DNA of 64,000 bases from Candidatus Gastranaerophilales bacterium. GTDB lineage: Bacteria > Cyanobacteriota > Vampirovibrionia > Gastranaerophilales > Gastranaerophilaceae. Positions 8,630 through 17,250 of the stretch are shown piece after piece. The notes beneath the pieces were generated by a model. That model made no database searches. It saw only the letters and a program-made list of their open reading frames with translations, and had not been told where the DNA came from. Made by a program: the position numbers and the translations under genes. Location of the stretch: contig CALURG010000079.1 in assembly GCA_944323115.1 (NCBI GenBank), positions 1-64,000 of the forward strand. Reading direction: 5' to 3'. The stretch's first letter is position 1. Each line of letters opens with the position of its first letter.

Positions 8630-9211
8630 ATGACAAACATTTCATCACAAACAGCAAATCTTTCACCGGACATCATAAACCACGATGTCCAAAGATTCGG
8701 CAACATAAAAACGATGAAATCTCCAAAAGCACAGCTTGAAAAAGTATCCAGAGAATTTGAAGCAATATTCGTGACAAAAATGCTCAACACAATGGACAAA
8801 ACAGTGAACAAAGAAGACAGCGTGTTCGGAAATGATGACAAATACATGGATAAATTCAAAACTTTCATATACGACGAAATCGGACGTGATATTGCAAACA
8901 ATCCCAGAACAAGCATAGGTTTTGCAAAACAAATTTATGCACAAATGGAAAGATATCTGCCAAAAGAAGAATCCGAAAGCCAAAATGTTGTTGAAAGTAC
9001 AAAACATACAGCACACGCCGCATCGAATGTTGCTGTAAAAAAAGCCGCTGAAACAGTATCACAAACAGCAGTTCAAAATTCTGCATCCATAGGATATGCA
9101 GCCGAACAAAACAAACAATTCTTGAACAAAAATGAAAACAATGAAGAAGCAACAGTCTTTGAAAATACGGAAACACAAGAAATAAAAAATCGAGTCGATA
9201 AGGAGATATAA
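8630..9211 (+). CDS. flgJ: FlgJ-like rod-binding protein, no muramidase domain
   Basis: The N-terminal rod-binding (rod cap) domain is clear: REFEAIFVTKMLNTMDKTV near residues 40-58 and FIYDEIGRDIANNPRTSIGFAKQIY near residues 83-107. The remaining 80 residues are low complexity (Ala/Glu/Asn) with no glucosaminidase domain, so it is the short type of FlgJ. The wall-cutting activity is presumably supplied by the separate SLT gene at the head of this block. AAAGG precedes the ATG. Exported through the flagellar channel. Confidence 0.85.
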   Translation: MTNISSQTANLSPDIINHDVQRFGNIKTMKSPKAQLEKVSREFEAIFVTKMLNTMDKTVNKEDSVFGNDDKYMDKFKTFIYDEIGRDIANNPRTSIGFAKQIYAQMERYLPKEESESQNVVESTKHTAHAASNVAVKKAAETVSQTAVQNSASIGYAAEQNKQFLNKNENNEEATVFENTETQEIKNRVDKEI

Positions 9212-9218
9212 CTAAAAA

Positions 9219-9500
9219 ATGCTAGGTTCAGTAAACAATTCATCAAATATCAGTGCAATTCAGCTTTTGAATGCGGCAAACGCTTTTAAAAACAACTCTG
9301 CCGCAACAAAACCGATTGAAGCACAAGAGCCTTTTACTACAGACGGAACAGAACTCAATGACAACAATATACTGAAAGGACAAAATATAAACGAGATAAA
9401 AAAATATGCAGAACTTGCCGGTGAAAACAACCTTACCGAAGAAGACATAAAATACGGTCTCAGCTACGGCAGAAGCGTAATAGTAGAATACCTCGCATAA
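9219..9500 (+). CDS. Unknown 93-aa protein at the flgM position
   Basis: A small soluble protein with an Asn/Ala-rich first half and a conserved-looking C-terminus (TEEDIKYGLSYGRSVIVEYLA). It lies between flgJ and flgN, where flgM (anti-sigma-28) is often found, and like FlgM it is small with a disordered N-terminus and helical C-terminus, but I cannot recognise the FlgM motif. AAGGAG is 13 bases from the ATG, a long spacer. It may be a divergent FlgM or a lineage-specific flagellar protein. Confidence 0.6.
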   Translation: MLGSVNNSSNISAIQLLNAANAFKNNSAATKPIEAQEPFTTDGTELNDNNILKGQNINEIKKYAELAGENNLTEEDIKYGLSYGRSVIVEYLA

Positions 9501-9525
9501 AAAATTACTTATACGGAGAAATAAC

Positions 9526-10026
9526 ATGCTGCAAGAACAGATTAAAACACTCGAAAACATAGTCGACAAAGAAATAGACGGATACAAAAACATAGAAAAG
9601 CTCTATGTCGACAAAAAAGAAATTCTTATCAAAGGAAAAAGCACTGAATTGTTTGATGTTGATGCAAAGATTGTAGATACCTTCAAAAGCATCAGCAACT
9701 ATTCCGAAATGAGAAAAAATATCTCTAAGTCTATGAATATGCCGACATTTTCCTTGACGGATATTATAAACAATATTAAACAGCAAGATGCTCAAGCTGC
9801 CGAAAACCTCGAAAAGAAAAGAGATGAAGTAAAAGAACTTTCTCAAAAGATTTTTGAACTCGAAAAAGTAAACTTGGAACTTTTAAAACACGGCATGCAC
9901 GTAACAAATAAAACTCTTGAAATTATAATCAAAGGACTGAAACCTATTACGGAAGAATATAATAAAAACGGCAAAAATATTACAAAAGACCAATTAGAAA
10001 TGTCATCAATCATCGAAGAAGCATAA
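9526..10026 (+). CDS. flgN: FlgN-like flagellar export chaperone
   Basis: A 166-aa, almost wholly helical, charged protein with a heptad-like pattern, immediately upstream of flgK. FlgN is the cytoplasmic chaperone for the hook-filament junction proteins FlgK and FlgL, and is weakly conserved in sequence, so the call rests on size, predicted helical hairpin (LEKKRDEVKELSQKIFELEK) and position before flgK-flgL. Start ATG with GGAG 8 bases upstream. Confidence 0.7.
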   Translation: MLQEQIKTLENIVDKEIDGYKNIEKLYVDKKEILIKGKSTELFDVDAKIVDTFKSISNYSEMRKNISKSMNMPTFSLTDIINNIKQQDAQAAENLEKKRDEVKELSQKIFELEKVNLELLKHGMHVTNKTLEIIIKGLKPITEEYNKNGKNITKDQLEMSSIIEEA

Positions 10027-10050
10027 CTGAAAAAATAAAAAGGAAAAATA

Positions 10051-11601
10051 ATGGGAAGCACCTTAAACGGATTAATGAATATTGCGGTAAATTCAGTCAA
10101 CAATAATCAGATTGCACTGAATGTAGTGAGCAACAACATTGCCAACATGAATACAGAAGGCTACACAAGGCAAGAAGTGGATTTTGCGGCCATACCCGGC
10201 TACAGAATTTTTGACTGGTGTGCAAGCAACGGAAAAGTAACACCCGGTCAAGGTGCAGAAATCACCGGTATCTCCACAAAAAGGTCTGAATGGCTTGACA
10301 ATTATTTTAGAGACCAAAATGCAGGTGCAGGCTACTATGACCAAATTGGCGGTATGTTAAATAACATGGAAAATCTCCTGAATGATGAATTGAGTTCCAA
10401 CGGTCTTTCCAAGCTTTTTAATGACTTCTTTGCAGCTTCTGAAGCACTAAGCGGAGACCCGACAAATAAAGCTTACAAGATAGCTTTTGTAAGTGCTGCT
10501 CAAGATATTGCCAACGGTCTGAACAATATGGCTAATACAATAAATAATTATATAAGCACCTCTGTCGGGACTTTTGGCGATGCAGACAGTTTTGAAGCTT
10601 CTTTGATAAATACAAAAGTAGATACTCTGGATTCAAAACTTGAACAATTGGCATCTTTGAACAATCAAATTGCACAAAATCCGGAATCAAATACTTTGAT
10701 GGATCAAAGAAATATTATTCTTGACGAAATTTCTTCGATGGTGCCCATTACAACTACCACAAATGAAAACGGGACAGTAAACGTCCTTATCGACGGCCAA
10801 ACTGTTGTAAAAGGCGGAGAAAAAAGGTTAACAATCCAAGCCGTACAAAGCGACGATGAGAACAATCCTGTCAAAATCCAACTTGTAGACAAAGAAGGTA
10901 ATATCAAAAAAGATGACATATCAGATTCACTCGGTGATTGTGCCATAACAGCTATTTTACAGGCAGGCAAAGGCGATGCTTTCGGATATAAGTCAATTTT
11001 GAATGATATAAACAAACTTGCATCAGCATTTGCCCAAGAAATGAACAGAATCCAAACTCAGGCTGATGCAAACGGAACACCTTTGTATATAGGGCCTGAC
11101 GGAACACTTGTTGAATCAACAACTCCTCTTTTTGTTACAAAAGACGGTTCGGCAGATTTTACGGCAGGCAATATTCAAATTAACCAGGCGGTCATTGACG
11201 ATCCGAATCTTGTTGCTACAGCAAGAATAGACACGACAGATCCGAATTATGAAGACATCGCTGTCGGCAATGCTTCAAACATGGTACTGTTCAATGAACT
11301 TGCAAAAGGGAAAATTGCAGGTTTAAATATTTCGGATCCACCCGGAGAAGGTATGAGCATAACCGATTATCTTTCAAGCCTGGTATCAAAAATCGGCTCG
11401 GGTGTCGCCTCTATAAACGATGCAGCTGATGCACAGGATGCAGTGCTTCAACAGGCACAAACCCAAAGAGACGAACTGTACGGAGTAGATTTGAATGAAG
11501 AATTGGCTGATTTGATTAAATATCAAAGAGCTTATGAAGCTTCTGCAAGAGTATTTACAGTAGCAAACGAATTGATGCAAACGATTTTACAAATGATTTA
11601 A
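10051..11601 (+). CDS. flgK: Flagellar hook-associated protein 1, FlgK
   Basis: The first hook-filament junction protein, 516 aa. The N-terminal axial motif SNNIANMNTEGYTRQEVDF and the FlgK signatures WLDNYFRDQNAGAGYYDQ and GLSKLFNDFFAASEALS are clear, and the C-terminus ends with the matching helix LADLIKYQRAYEASARVFTVA. AAAAGGA precedes the ATG. Exported via the flagellar apparatus. Confidence 0.96.
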   Translation: MGSTLNGLMNIAVNSVNNNQIALNVVSNNIANMNTEGYTRQEVDFAAIPGYRIFDWCASNGKVTPGQGAEITGISTKRSEWLDNYFRDQNAGAGYYDQIGGMLNNMENLLNDELSSNGLSKLFNDFFAASEALSGDPTNKAYKIAFVSAAQDIANGLNNMANTINNYISTSVGTFGDADSFEASLINTKVDTLDSKLEQLASLNNQIAQNPESNTLMDQRNIILDEISSMVPITTTTNENGTVNVLIDGQTVVKGGEKRLTIQAVQSDDENNPVKIQLVDKEGNIKKDDISDSLGDCAITAILQAGKGDAFGYKSILNDINKLASAFAQEMNRIQTQADANGTPLYIGPDGTLVESTTPLFVTKDGSADFTAGNIQINQAVIDDPNLVATARIDTTDPNYEDIAVGNASNMVLFNELAKGKIAGLNISDPPGEGMSITDYLSSLVSKIGSGVASINDAADAQDAVLQQAQTQRDELYGVDLNEELADLIKYQRAYEASARVFTVANELMQTILQMI

Positions 11602-11623
11602 TTTACAATCAGAGGTATAAAAA

Positions 11624-12556
11624 ATGAACATAGGCAGTTATTCATCAAAAAATATGATAGATATAATATCAAACCAGCAGAACAAACTGTATGATATCTA
11701 TAACAAACTGAATACAAATCAGAAATATACAAATATTTCCGAAAACCCTATTGATGCAGCTGATTTGGTCAGGATAAACAAACAGTTGTCCGAGATAGAA
11801 ACCTATGCAAAAAACGTAAACAATGCAATCACCCAGATAAATGCTCAAGACAGCGTGTTTTCCACTATCGTTGACAAACTGCAAAGAATAAATGACCTTG
11901 CCATCCAGGCTGCAAACGGAGCAAGCGGGGAAAATGGCGTAGAAGCCTGCCGAACAGAGTTTGAAGAACTCAAAAAAACAATTGTCAGCCTTGCAAACAG
12001 CCAGTATGACGGGAAATATATATTTGCAGGAACAAATGTGACAACAGAGCCTTTCACCTTGAACGATGACGGCTCCATTACTTATGCAGGTACAACAGCC
12101 GACAATTTTGCAGGATATGAAAGATATCTGGAAGTTTCAGACGGTGACTACATTGATTTAAACAGTGCAGGTGATTCTATTTTCGGCACATACGACGCAA
12201 ATGACCCTGACAATCCTGATGTAAGCTCGGGACTTTTCAAAGTGCTCGGCGATTTGAGTGCCGCTTTTGAAAGCGGTGATCAGGAAAAAATCAGAGAACA
12301 GCTCACACCTTTACAAAATTCGATAGAACATATCTCTGAAATTCAATCTGTACACAGTTCAACAGTAACAAAGCTGAACATGACAACAGAAATATTGAAA
12401 GAAACAGAACTCACACTGACTTCAAGAAAAGCAGAAATTTCAGAAGTTGATATGACTACAGCCATAACAGAACTCATGCAGCAAAACTATGCTCTGCAAG
12501 CCTCTATGCAGGCTTATACAATAATATCCAACCAATCACTGTTGGATTATATTTAA
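11624..12556 (+). CDS. flgL: Flagellar hook-associated protein 3, FlgL
   Basis: The second junction protein, flagellin-like at both ends. The N-terminus has NQQNKLYDIYNKLNT and SENPIDAADLVRINKQLSE, and residues 120-145 include the family motif NSQYDGKYIFAGTNVTTEPF. The C-terminal ALQASMQAYTIISNQSLLDYI is characteristic. Length 310 aa is normal. AGAGGT precedes the ATG. It is the last gene of the block; a terminator lies 130 bases downstream. Confidence 0.95.
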   Translation: MNIGSYSSKNMIDIISNQQNKLYDIYNKLNTNQKYTNISENPIDAADLVRINKQLSEIETYAKNVNNAITQINAQDSVFSTIVDKLQRINDLAIQAANGASGENGVEACRTEFEELKKTIVSLANSQYDGKYIFAGTNVTTEPFTLNDDGSITYAGTTADNFAGYERYLEVSDGDYIDLNSAGDSIFGTYDANDPDNPDVSSGLFKVLGDLSAAFESGDQEKIREQLTPLQNSIEHISEIQSVHSSTVTKLNMTTEILKETELTLTSRKAEISEVDMTTAITELMQQNYALQASMQAYTIISNQSLLDYI

Positions 12557-12687
12557 AAATTAACAGTGCAAAACTGCATTTGTTTATGCGGCGGCATTTT
12601 ACACTTAAAAAATCCAAAATTTTGCATAAAAAACACTATACGCAGAATTTTACAATACAAATTTTATCTTACCATTATTTATTTTAC

Positions 12688-12728
12688 GGGCGTTACTAGG
12701 GATATACAATAGTTCTGCCCTTTTTTTT
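12688..12728 (+). terminator. Terminator of the flagellar flg block
   Basis: GGGC (12688-12691) pairs with GCCC (12717-12720), with inner ACTA/TAGT pairing, followed by eight T residues at 12721-12728. The 306-base gap between flgL and the next gene otherwise holds only this and the minus-strand terminator at 12761-12785. Confidence 0.7.
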
Positions 12729-12760
12729 ATACATATTGGCCTGGCAAATTTTGCGGCAAA

Positions 12761-12785
12761 ACAAAAAAACAGACCTTTCGGTCTG
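12761..12785 (-). terminator. Rho-independent terminator
   Basis: On the minus strand CAGACC-GAAA-GGTCTG forms a 6-bp stem capped by a GAAA tetraloop and followed by seven T residues. It ends transcription of the small gene at 12863-13147. Confidence 0.85.
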
Positions 12786-12862
12786 AGTTTACTGCATCTA
12801 TTCAAATTAAAATGTATAACGGGGAAAAGTCTTTTAATGTTTCGGCTTGCAATATACTATAC

Positions 12863-13147
12863 TTAGTACAATATATTGATATTTGAATCGTAACTGTCCA
12901 AAATTTCCTGCAATTCTTTTGCTTTTCTTGTAGTTGTGTCAGAGAAAAGAACATCTCTTAAAAAAGAAAGCTTGCTTGCAAGCGGATTTTTGTTGTATTT
13001 TTGGTCATTAGCAGATTCAATAAACTGATCTATAACAGCTCTTTGAGCTATATTTGAAATATCTTGTTTAAATACGGGTCTGGAATAATATTGTTTTCTA
13101 TTTACGTTGGAATAATCATAAGAGCTTATTCCATTTACTTTCATCAT
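12863..13147 (-). CDS. Hypothetical protein, 94 aa
   Basis: A small soluble protein with a Tyr/Asn-rich N-terminus and helical C-terminal half; no motif recognised. Two adjacent ATG codons start it, with AAGGA about 9 bases upstream, and a good terminator follows the stop, so it is probably a real single-gene transcript. It converges on the flagellar block but nothing links it to motility. Confidence 0.6.
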   Translation of the reverse strand: MMKVNGISSYDYSNVNRKQYYSRPVFKQDISNIAQRAVIDQFIESANDQKYNKNPLASKLSFLRDVLFSDTTTRKAKELQEILDSYDSNINILY

Positions 13148-13574
13148 TTTTTTTAAATCCTTGTGTTTGTAAATTGAATTAAGTGTTTTTACTACACTAT
13201 TTATTACATTTTCATTATGAACTATAAAGTATTCTTTGTCAACCCCTATTGAATAATTCTTAATAAATCGCCAAATGTATTGTTATCATTGGGTTTTACA
13301 AAAAGTGTATTTTGTGCACTTATTCGCCTAATTTAGTAGTATTTTTTATAAATCAAAAGACAAATAATAAAAATTATTCTAAAAATACACCAAAAAGGGA
13401 ATTGTTTTTATTCAAAAAATGATGTTTCATGTAATTAAATCTTTTTCATACTTCCAACTATTCTTAATTCCAGACACTAGGGCTTTTATAACCAAAAATT
13501 GCCCTATTTTTTTGTTCAAATCTGCATAAAATACGAACTTTTAAAGTGTATTTTTTACAATTATTATCCGGTTG
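13148..13574. other. 427-base gap without a recognised gene
   Basis: This AT-rich stretch holds no convincing reading frame. Its only clear element is a plus-strand terminator at 13478-13513 with no annotated gene feeding it. The left end probably carries the promoter of the 94-aa gene. Confidence 0.5.
13478..13513 (+). terminator. Rho-independent terminator with no assigned gene
   Basis: TAGGGC (13478-13483) pairs with GCCCTA (13501-13506), followed by seven T residues. It is oriented for plus-strand transcription, but the nearest upstream plus-strand gene is flgL, which already has its own terminator, and the gene to the right (kdsC) runs the other way. Confidence 0.65.
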
Positions 13575-14111
13575 TTATTCCCTGTTAATTATTGCCGACA
13601 GCATAGAATCGTACTTTTCCGTTGATTTGAGTATCAAATCACACAACTCTCGTATCGCACCGTTGCCGCCGTTTTTTGAAGACACAAACTTTGAATATTT
13701 TTTCACCTCTTCAACTGCGTCGCAGGGGCAGCATGGCAGCCCGACTTCTTTCAAAACGCAAATATCAGGCAGGTCGTCACCCATATAGGCTATTTCTTCG
13801 GGCTTCAAACCAAATTCCGACATAAACTCTTTTAATGAAGCTATTTTATTTTTGCTTCCTTCATAAAGTTTTGTCATGCCAAGATTCTTAAATCGGTAGC
13901 GGACTGTTCCGTTTTCTCTTGCAGTGATTATTGCGGTGACAAAACCGGCTTTATTAAGCATTACAATACCCTGCCCGTCTTTGGCATTGAAAGTCTTGTA
14001 TTCTTTTCCGTCTTCATCAAAAGTCAATGAACCATCCGTCAACACTCCGTCAACATCGGTGACCAGTGCTTTTATTTTGCTCGCCGCATATTTAAGTTCA
14101 AGATTCACCAT
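13575..14111 (-). CDS. kdsC: 3-deoxy-D-manno-octulosonate 8-phosphate phosphatase
   Basis: A HAD-family phosphatase that releases Kdo from Kdo-8-phosphate for lipopolysaccharide inner core. The nucleophile motif is DVDGVLTDG (D19, D21), with the KdsC-specific KTFNAKDGQGI, ITARENGTVRYR, and YMGDDLPDI motifs. At 178 aa it is the compact tetrameric type with no cap domain. Its start overlaps the kdsD stop (TAATG), so the two steps of Kdo synthesis are translationally coupled. Confidence 0.93.
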   Translation of the reverse strand: MVNLELKYAASKIKALVTDVDGVLTDGSLTFDEDGKEYKTFNAKDGQGIVMLNKAGFVTAIITARENGTVRYRFKNLGMTKLYEGSKNKIASLKEFMSEFGLKPEEIAYMGDDLPDICVLKEVGLPCCPCDAVEEVKKYSKFVSSKNGGNGAIRELCDLILKSTEKYDSMLSAIINRE

Positions 14112-15097
14112 TATGCAACTCCCGCTTTAAGCAAATCATGGATATGTATAAGCCCGATAGGCTTGCCGGTATTGTCGCACACAGCCAGTGACGTAATAGA
14201 ATGTTTTTCCATAATATGCAATGCCTTTGCCGCAAGGTCATTTACAAGTATAACTTTCGGATTTTGAGTCATGACATCTTTTGCCTTTAAATTTACCGTA
14301 GAATTGTATTTCAAAAGAGTCCTTCTGATATCACCGTCTGTTAATATACCGGTCATAACACCATTGTCATTAATTATAATTGCACATCCGAGTTTTTTAG
14401 CGGAAATAAGAGAAATTGTATCAAGGAAGTTGTTATTTTCATTGACAACGGGTATCCTGTCACCTGTAATCATAAGGTCGCTTACGTGATACAATACACC
14501 TTTGCCGAGTGCACCTGAAGGATGGAACATAAGGAAATCTTCTTCCGTAAACCCGCGTTTTTTCAAAAGACAAATTGCAACAGCATCACCCATAGCAAGT
14601 GTAGCCGTTGTACTGGCTGTCGGTGCTTTCCCCAGAGGGCATGCTTCTTTTTCAACGGAAACATCGAGCACTACATCTGACTTTCTGCCGAGCGTAGAAT
14701 CTTTTTTACCTGTCATTGCAATCATTTTTACGCCAAATCTTTCTATAAGAGGCAAAAGATTCATAAGCTCAGCCGTTTCACCGCTGTTTGAGATAGCAAT
14801 AACAACATCATCTCTTGTGATAAGTCCGGAATCCCCGTGCGTGCTTTCTGCCGGATGCAAAAAATAAGAAGGTGTGCCTGTAGAAGAAAGCGTTGCGGCA
14901 ATTTTTCTGCCGACATGTCCGGATTTGCCCATGCCCGTAACAATCACACGGCCTTTGCATTCATACAAAATATCAATAGCCTTTTCAAAATCTTTGTTTA
15001 TTCTGTCTTTGAGATTTAATATTGAATCAGCTTCTATTTGCAAAACTTCTTTTGCAAGATCGCATATGGAATTGATTTTGTTAAGGGTTTGGAGCAT
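14111..15097 (-). CDS. kdsD: Arabinose-5-phosphate isomerase
   Basis: Converts ribulose-5-phosphate to arabinose-5-phosphate, the first Kdo precursor. The SIS domain (residues about 35-175) shows VTGMGKSGHVGRKIAATLSS, HGDSGLI and ISNSGETAE, and two CBS domains fill the C-terminal half (about 205-328). Length 328 aa matches KdsD/KpsF. GAGG lies upstream of the ATG. It is divergent from pheS; a 14-base perfect palindrome (15157-15170) lies between them. Confidence 0.95.
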   Translation of the reverse strand: MLQTLNKINSICDLAKEVLQIEADSILNLKDRINKDFEKAIDILYECKGRVIVTGMGKSGHVGRKIAATLSSTGTPSYFLHPAESTHGDSGLITRDDVVIAISNSGETAELMNLLPLIERFGVKMIAMTGKKDSTLGRKSDVVLDVSVEKEACPLGKAPTASTTATLAMGDAVAICLLKKRGFTEEDFLMFHPSGALGKGVLYHVSDLMITGDRIPVVNENNNFLDTISLISAKKLGCAIIINDNGVMTGILTDGDIRRTLLKYNSTVNLKAKDVMTQNPKVILVNDLAAKALHIMEKHSITSLAVCDNTGKPIGLIHIHDLLKAGVA

Positions 15098-15156
15098 ACT
15101 TCCTCACTGTATTATTATCTCTGCCTGCACAACCGTTTTAATTATTATAGGACAAA

Positions 15157-15170
15157 TTCAAATATTTGAA
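15157..15170. promoter_or_regulatory. Perfect 14-base palindrome between kdsD and pheS
   Basis: TTCAAATATTTGAA is a perfect palindrome in the 169-base divergent intergenic region. It could be a repressor or activator operator, but an AT-rich palindrome of this length could also occur by chance. Confidence 0.3.
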
Positions 15171-15266
15171 CATTTTTTCATGAACCTTATTTTATTATAT
15201 AATATTCTTTGTTGAGAAAAAAATGCTCTTTAAAATCAAATTTTGATAAAGAATACGAGGATAAAA

Positions 15267-16301
15267 ATGAAAGATACACTGGAAAAAATTCATAAAACTG
15301 CACTTGAAGCGATTGAAAAAATTCAATCAACATCTGATATTGAAGATATCAGAAACACTTATCTCAGCAGGAAAAGTGAATTAAACAACATAAAAAAGAA
15401 TCTAAAAGATCTTTCTAATGACGACAAAAGAATCATTGGCTCTTTGTCCAATCAAATATCAAAAGATATTGAAGAAAAATTGAATGAAAAATATCAGGTA
15501 TTCTATCAAAAAGAACTAAACGAAAAACTGGAAAAAGAAAGAATTGATATAACAATGCCGGGTGTTTTTACACCTTTTGGAAAAACACATCCTCTGACAC
15601 AAACCATAGATGAAATTACGAAAATCTTTCAAGGGATGGGTTTTTCTCTTGTTCACAATGAAAATTCTCCGGAAGTTGAAACCGAATATTTCAATTTTGA
15701 TATGCTGAATATTCCCAAAGACCATCCCGCAAGAGACATGCAAGATACTTTTTATACGAAGGTCGCACCAAATGTAATTTTGAGAAGCCAGACATCAGGT
15801 GCACAAATCCACGAAATGCTGACAACGAAACCGCCTATCAGAGTCGTTGCTCCGGGTCGTGTATACAGATGTGAATCTGTCAGTGCCAGAAAAAACAATC
15901 TTTTCCATCAGATAGAGGGTCTGCTTGTTGACAAAGACATTACCTTTGCTGACCTAAAAGGAGTTATGAATGAATTTTTGAGACTGTATTTCGGTTCTGC
16001 CAGACCGACAAGATTTCGCAACAGTTTTTTCCCTTTTACGGAACCGTCAGCAGAAGTTGATGTACAGTGCATAATGTGTCACGGCAAAGGCTGTCGTGTT
16101 TGTTCAGGAACAGGCTGGCTTGAAATTTTGGGTGCAGGCATGGTTGATCCCAATGTCTTGAGAAATGTAGATATTGACCCGGAAGTGTATTCCGGTTTTG
16201 CCTTCGGTATGGGAGTTGAAAGACTCGCAATGCTGAAATGGGCAATAGATGATATCCGCCTGTTTTTCAACAACGATGTCAGATTTTTGAAACAGTTTTA
16301 A
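15267..16301 (+). CDS. pheS: Phenylalanine--tRNA ligase alpha subunit
   Basis: Class II aminoacyl-tRNA synthetase alpha chain, 344 aa. The N-terminal coiled coil (about 1-80) is followed by motif 1 and the catalytic core with HPLTQTIDEI, FDMLNIPKDHPARDMQDTF, LRSQTSGAQIHEM, and the C-terminal GFAFGMGVERLAMLKW. A tight Cys cluster (CIMCHGKGCRVC) precedes GWLEILGAGMV, as in many bacteria. I choose ATG 15267, since GAGG is 6 bases upstream; the in-frame TTG at 15243 has none. pheT is not adjacent. Confidence 0.96.
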   Translation: MKDTLEKIHKTALEAIEKIQSTSDIEDIRNTYLSRKSELNNIKKNLKDLSNDDKRIIGSLSNQISKDIEEKLNEKYQVFYQKELNEKLEKERIDITMPGVFTPFGKTHPLTQTIDEITKIFQGMGFSLVHNENSPEVETEYFNFDMLNIPKDHPARDMQDTFYTKVAPNVILRSQTSGAQIHEMLTTKPPIRVVAPGRVYRCESVSARKNNLFHQIEGLLVDKDITFADLKGVMNEFLRLYFGSARPTRFRNSFFPFTEPSAEVDVQCIMCHGKGCRVCSGTGWLEILGAGMVDPNVLRNVDIDPEVYSGFAFGMGVERLAMLKWAIDDIRLFFNNDVRFLKQF

Positions 16302-16338
16302 TTATTGATTATCCAAAAACAATCTTAAAATAGAAAAA

Positions 16339-17250
16339 TCACATAAGTGCGAGAAGTCCGGCACCAATCATGCCTGCGTTGTTTTTTGTTAATGCGGATT
16401 TTACTTTTACTGGTGTGACAACCGATTCCGCATTAATCATATCTTCCAGCTTTTGTGTGTCAACAAACTCACACATACCTCCGGAAATTACAATACAATC
16501 CGGATTAAAAATATCAGTCAGACTGACAAGTCCGACAAACATGTAATACTGCCACTGTTCAAACACTTTCAAGCAGAATTCATCTTTTTTTTCTACACCT
16601 TCAGTAATGTCGTATGTGGTAATCTCTTCAGGTTTTTTGTGTTTTAAAAAACTTGTCTCAAATTCCGGATATTCTTTTGCACCTTCTTGTGCACAATTTT
16701 TGAGTCCTGTTCCGGACGCATAAGACTCCCAGCAGTCATATCTGCCGCAGGTGCATTTTCGGCGTTTGTCGGCAAAAATCTTTAAACTGCCGACTTCAAG
16801 AGCATTACCCATCGAACCTCTGAACAACCTGCCGTCTGAAACTACGCCTCCGCCTATTCCCGTACCTATAGTAGCCATTAAAACGGTATTAAACCCTTTA
16901 GCGGCACCGCTTTTGTATTCTGCCCATACCGCACAATTTGCATCGTTTTCCACAAAAACTTTTTTGTCCGACAGTGTTGAAAAATCAATAGTGTTATACC
17001 CTTTCGGCAGATTTGGCGTAGAACTCAAAACCATAGTATTTTCGAGGTTTACCGCACCGGCAGAAGACAATCCTACAACATCAATCTCATTGTCATATTC
17101 CTGAATTATGGATTTTAGTGTGTCAACTATCTCTTCAGATGTTTTCGGGGTTTTTGTTTTTTTTATTTCAGAAAGAATATTGCCGTTTTCATCCAAAACA
17201 GCATACAAAATTTTTGTCCCGCCAATATCAATACCGAGTGCTTTTTTCAT
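16339..17250 (-). CDS. ROK-family sugar kinase, probable N-acetylmannosamine kinase
   Basis: A 303-aa kinase with the ROK ATP-binding motif GIDIGGTKILYAVLDE at the N-terminus, ENDANCAVWAEY and GTGIGGGVV in the middle, and a zinc cluster (CTCGRYDCWESYASG) near residue 170. ROK kinases phosphorylate glucose, ManNAc, GlcNAc or fructose. Because its ATG overlaps the stop of nanE (ATGA), the likely substrate is ManNAc (NanK role), but glucokinase cannot be excluded. Confidence 0.8.
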   Translation of the reverse strand: MKKALGIDIGGTKILYAVLDENGNILSEIKKTKTPKTSEEIVDTLKSIIQEYDNEIDVVGLSSAGAVNLENTMVLSSTPNLPKGYNTIDFSTLSDKKVFVENDANCAVWAEYKSGAAKGFNTVLMATIGTGIGGGVVSDGRLFRGSMGNALEVGSLKIFADKRRKCTCGRYDCWESYASGTGLKNCAQEGAKEYPEFETSFLKHKKPEEITTYDITEGVEKKDEFCLKVFEQWQYYMFVGLVSLTDIFNPDCIVISGGMCEFVDTQKLEDMINAESVVTPVKVKSALTKNNAGMIGAGLLALM

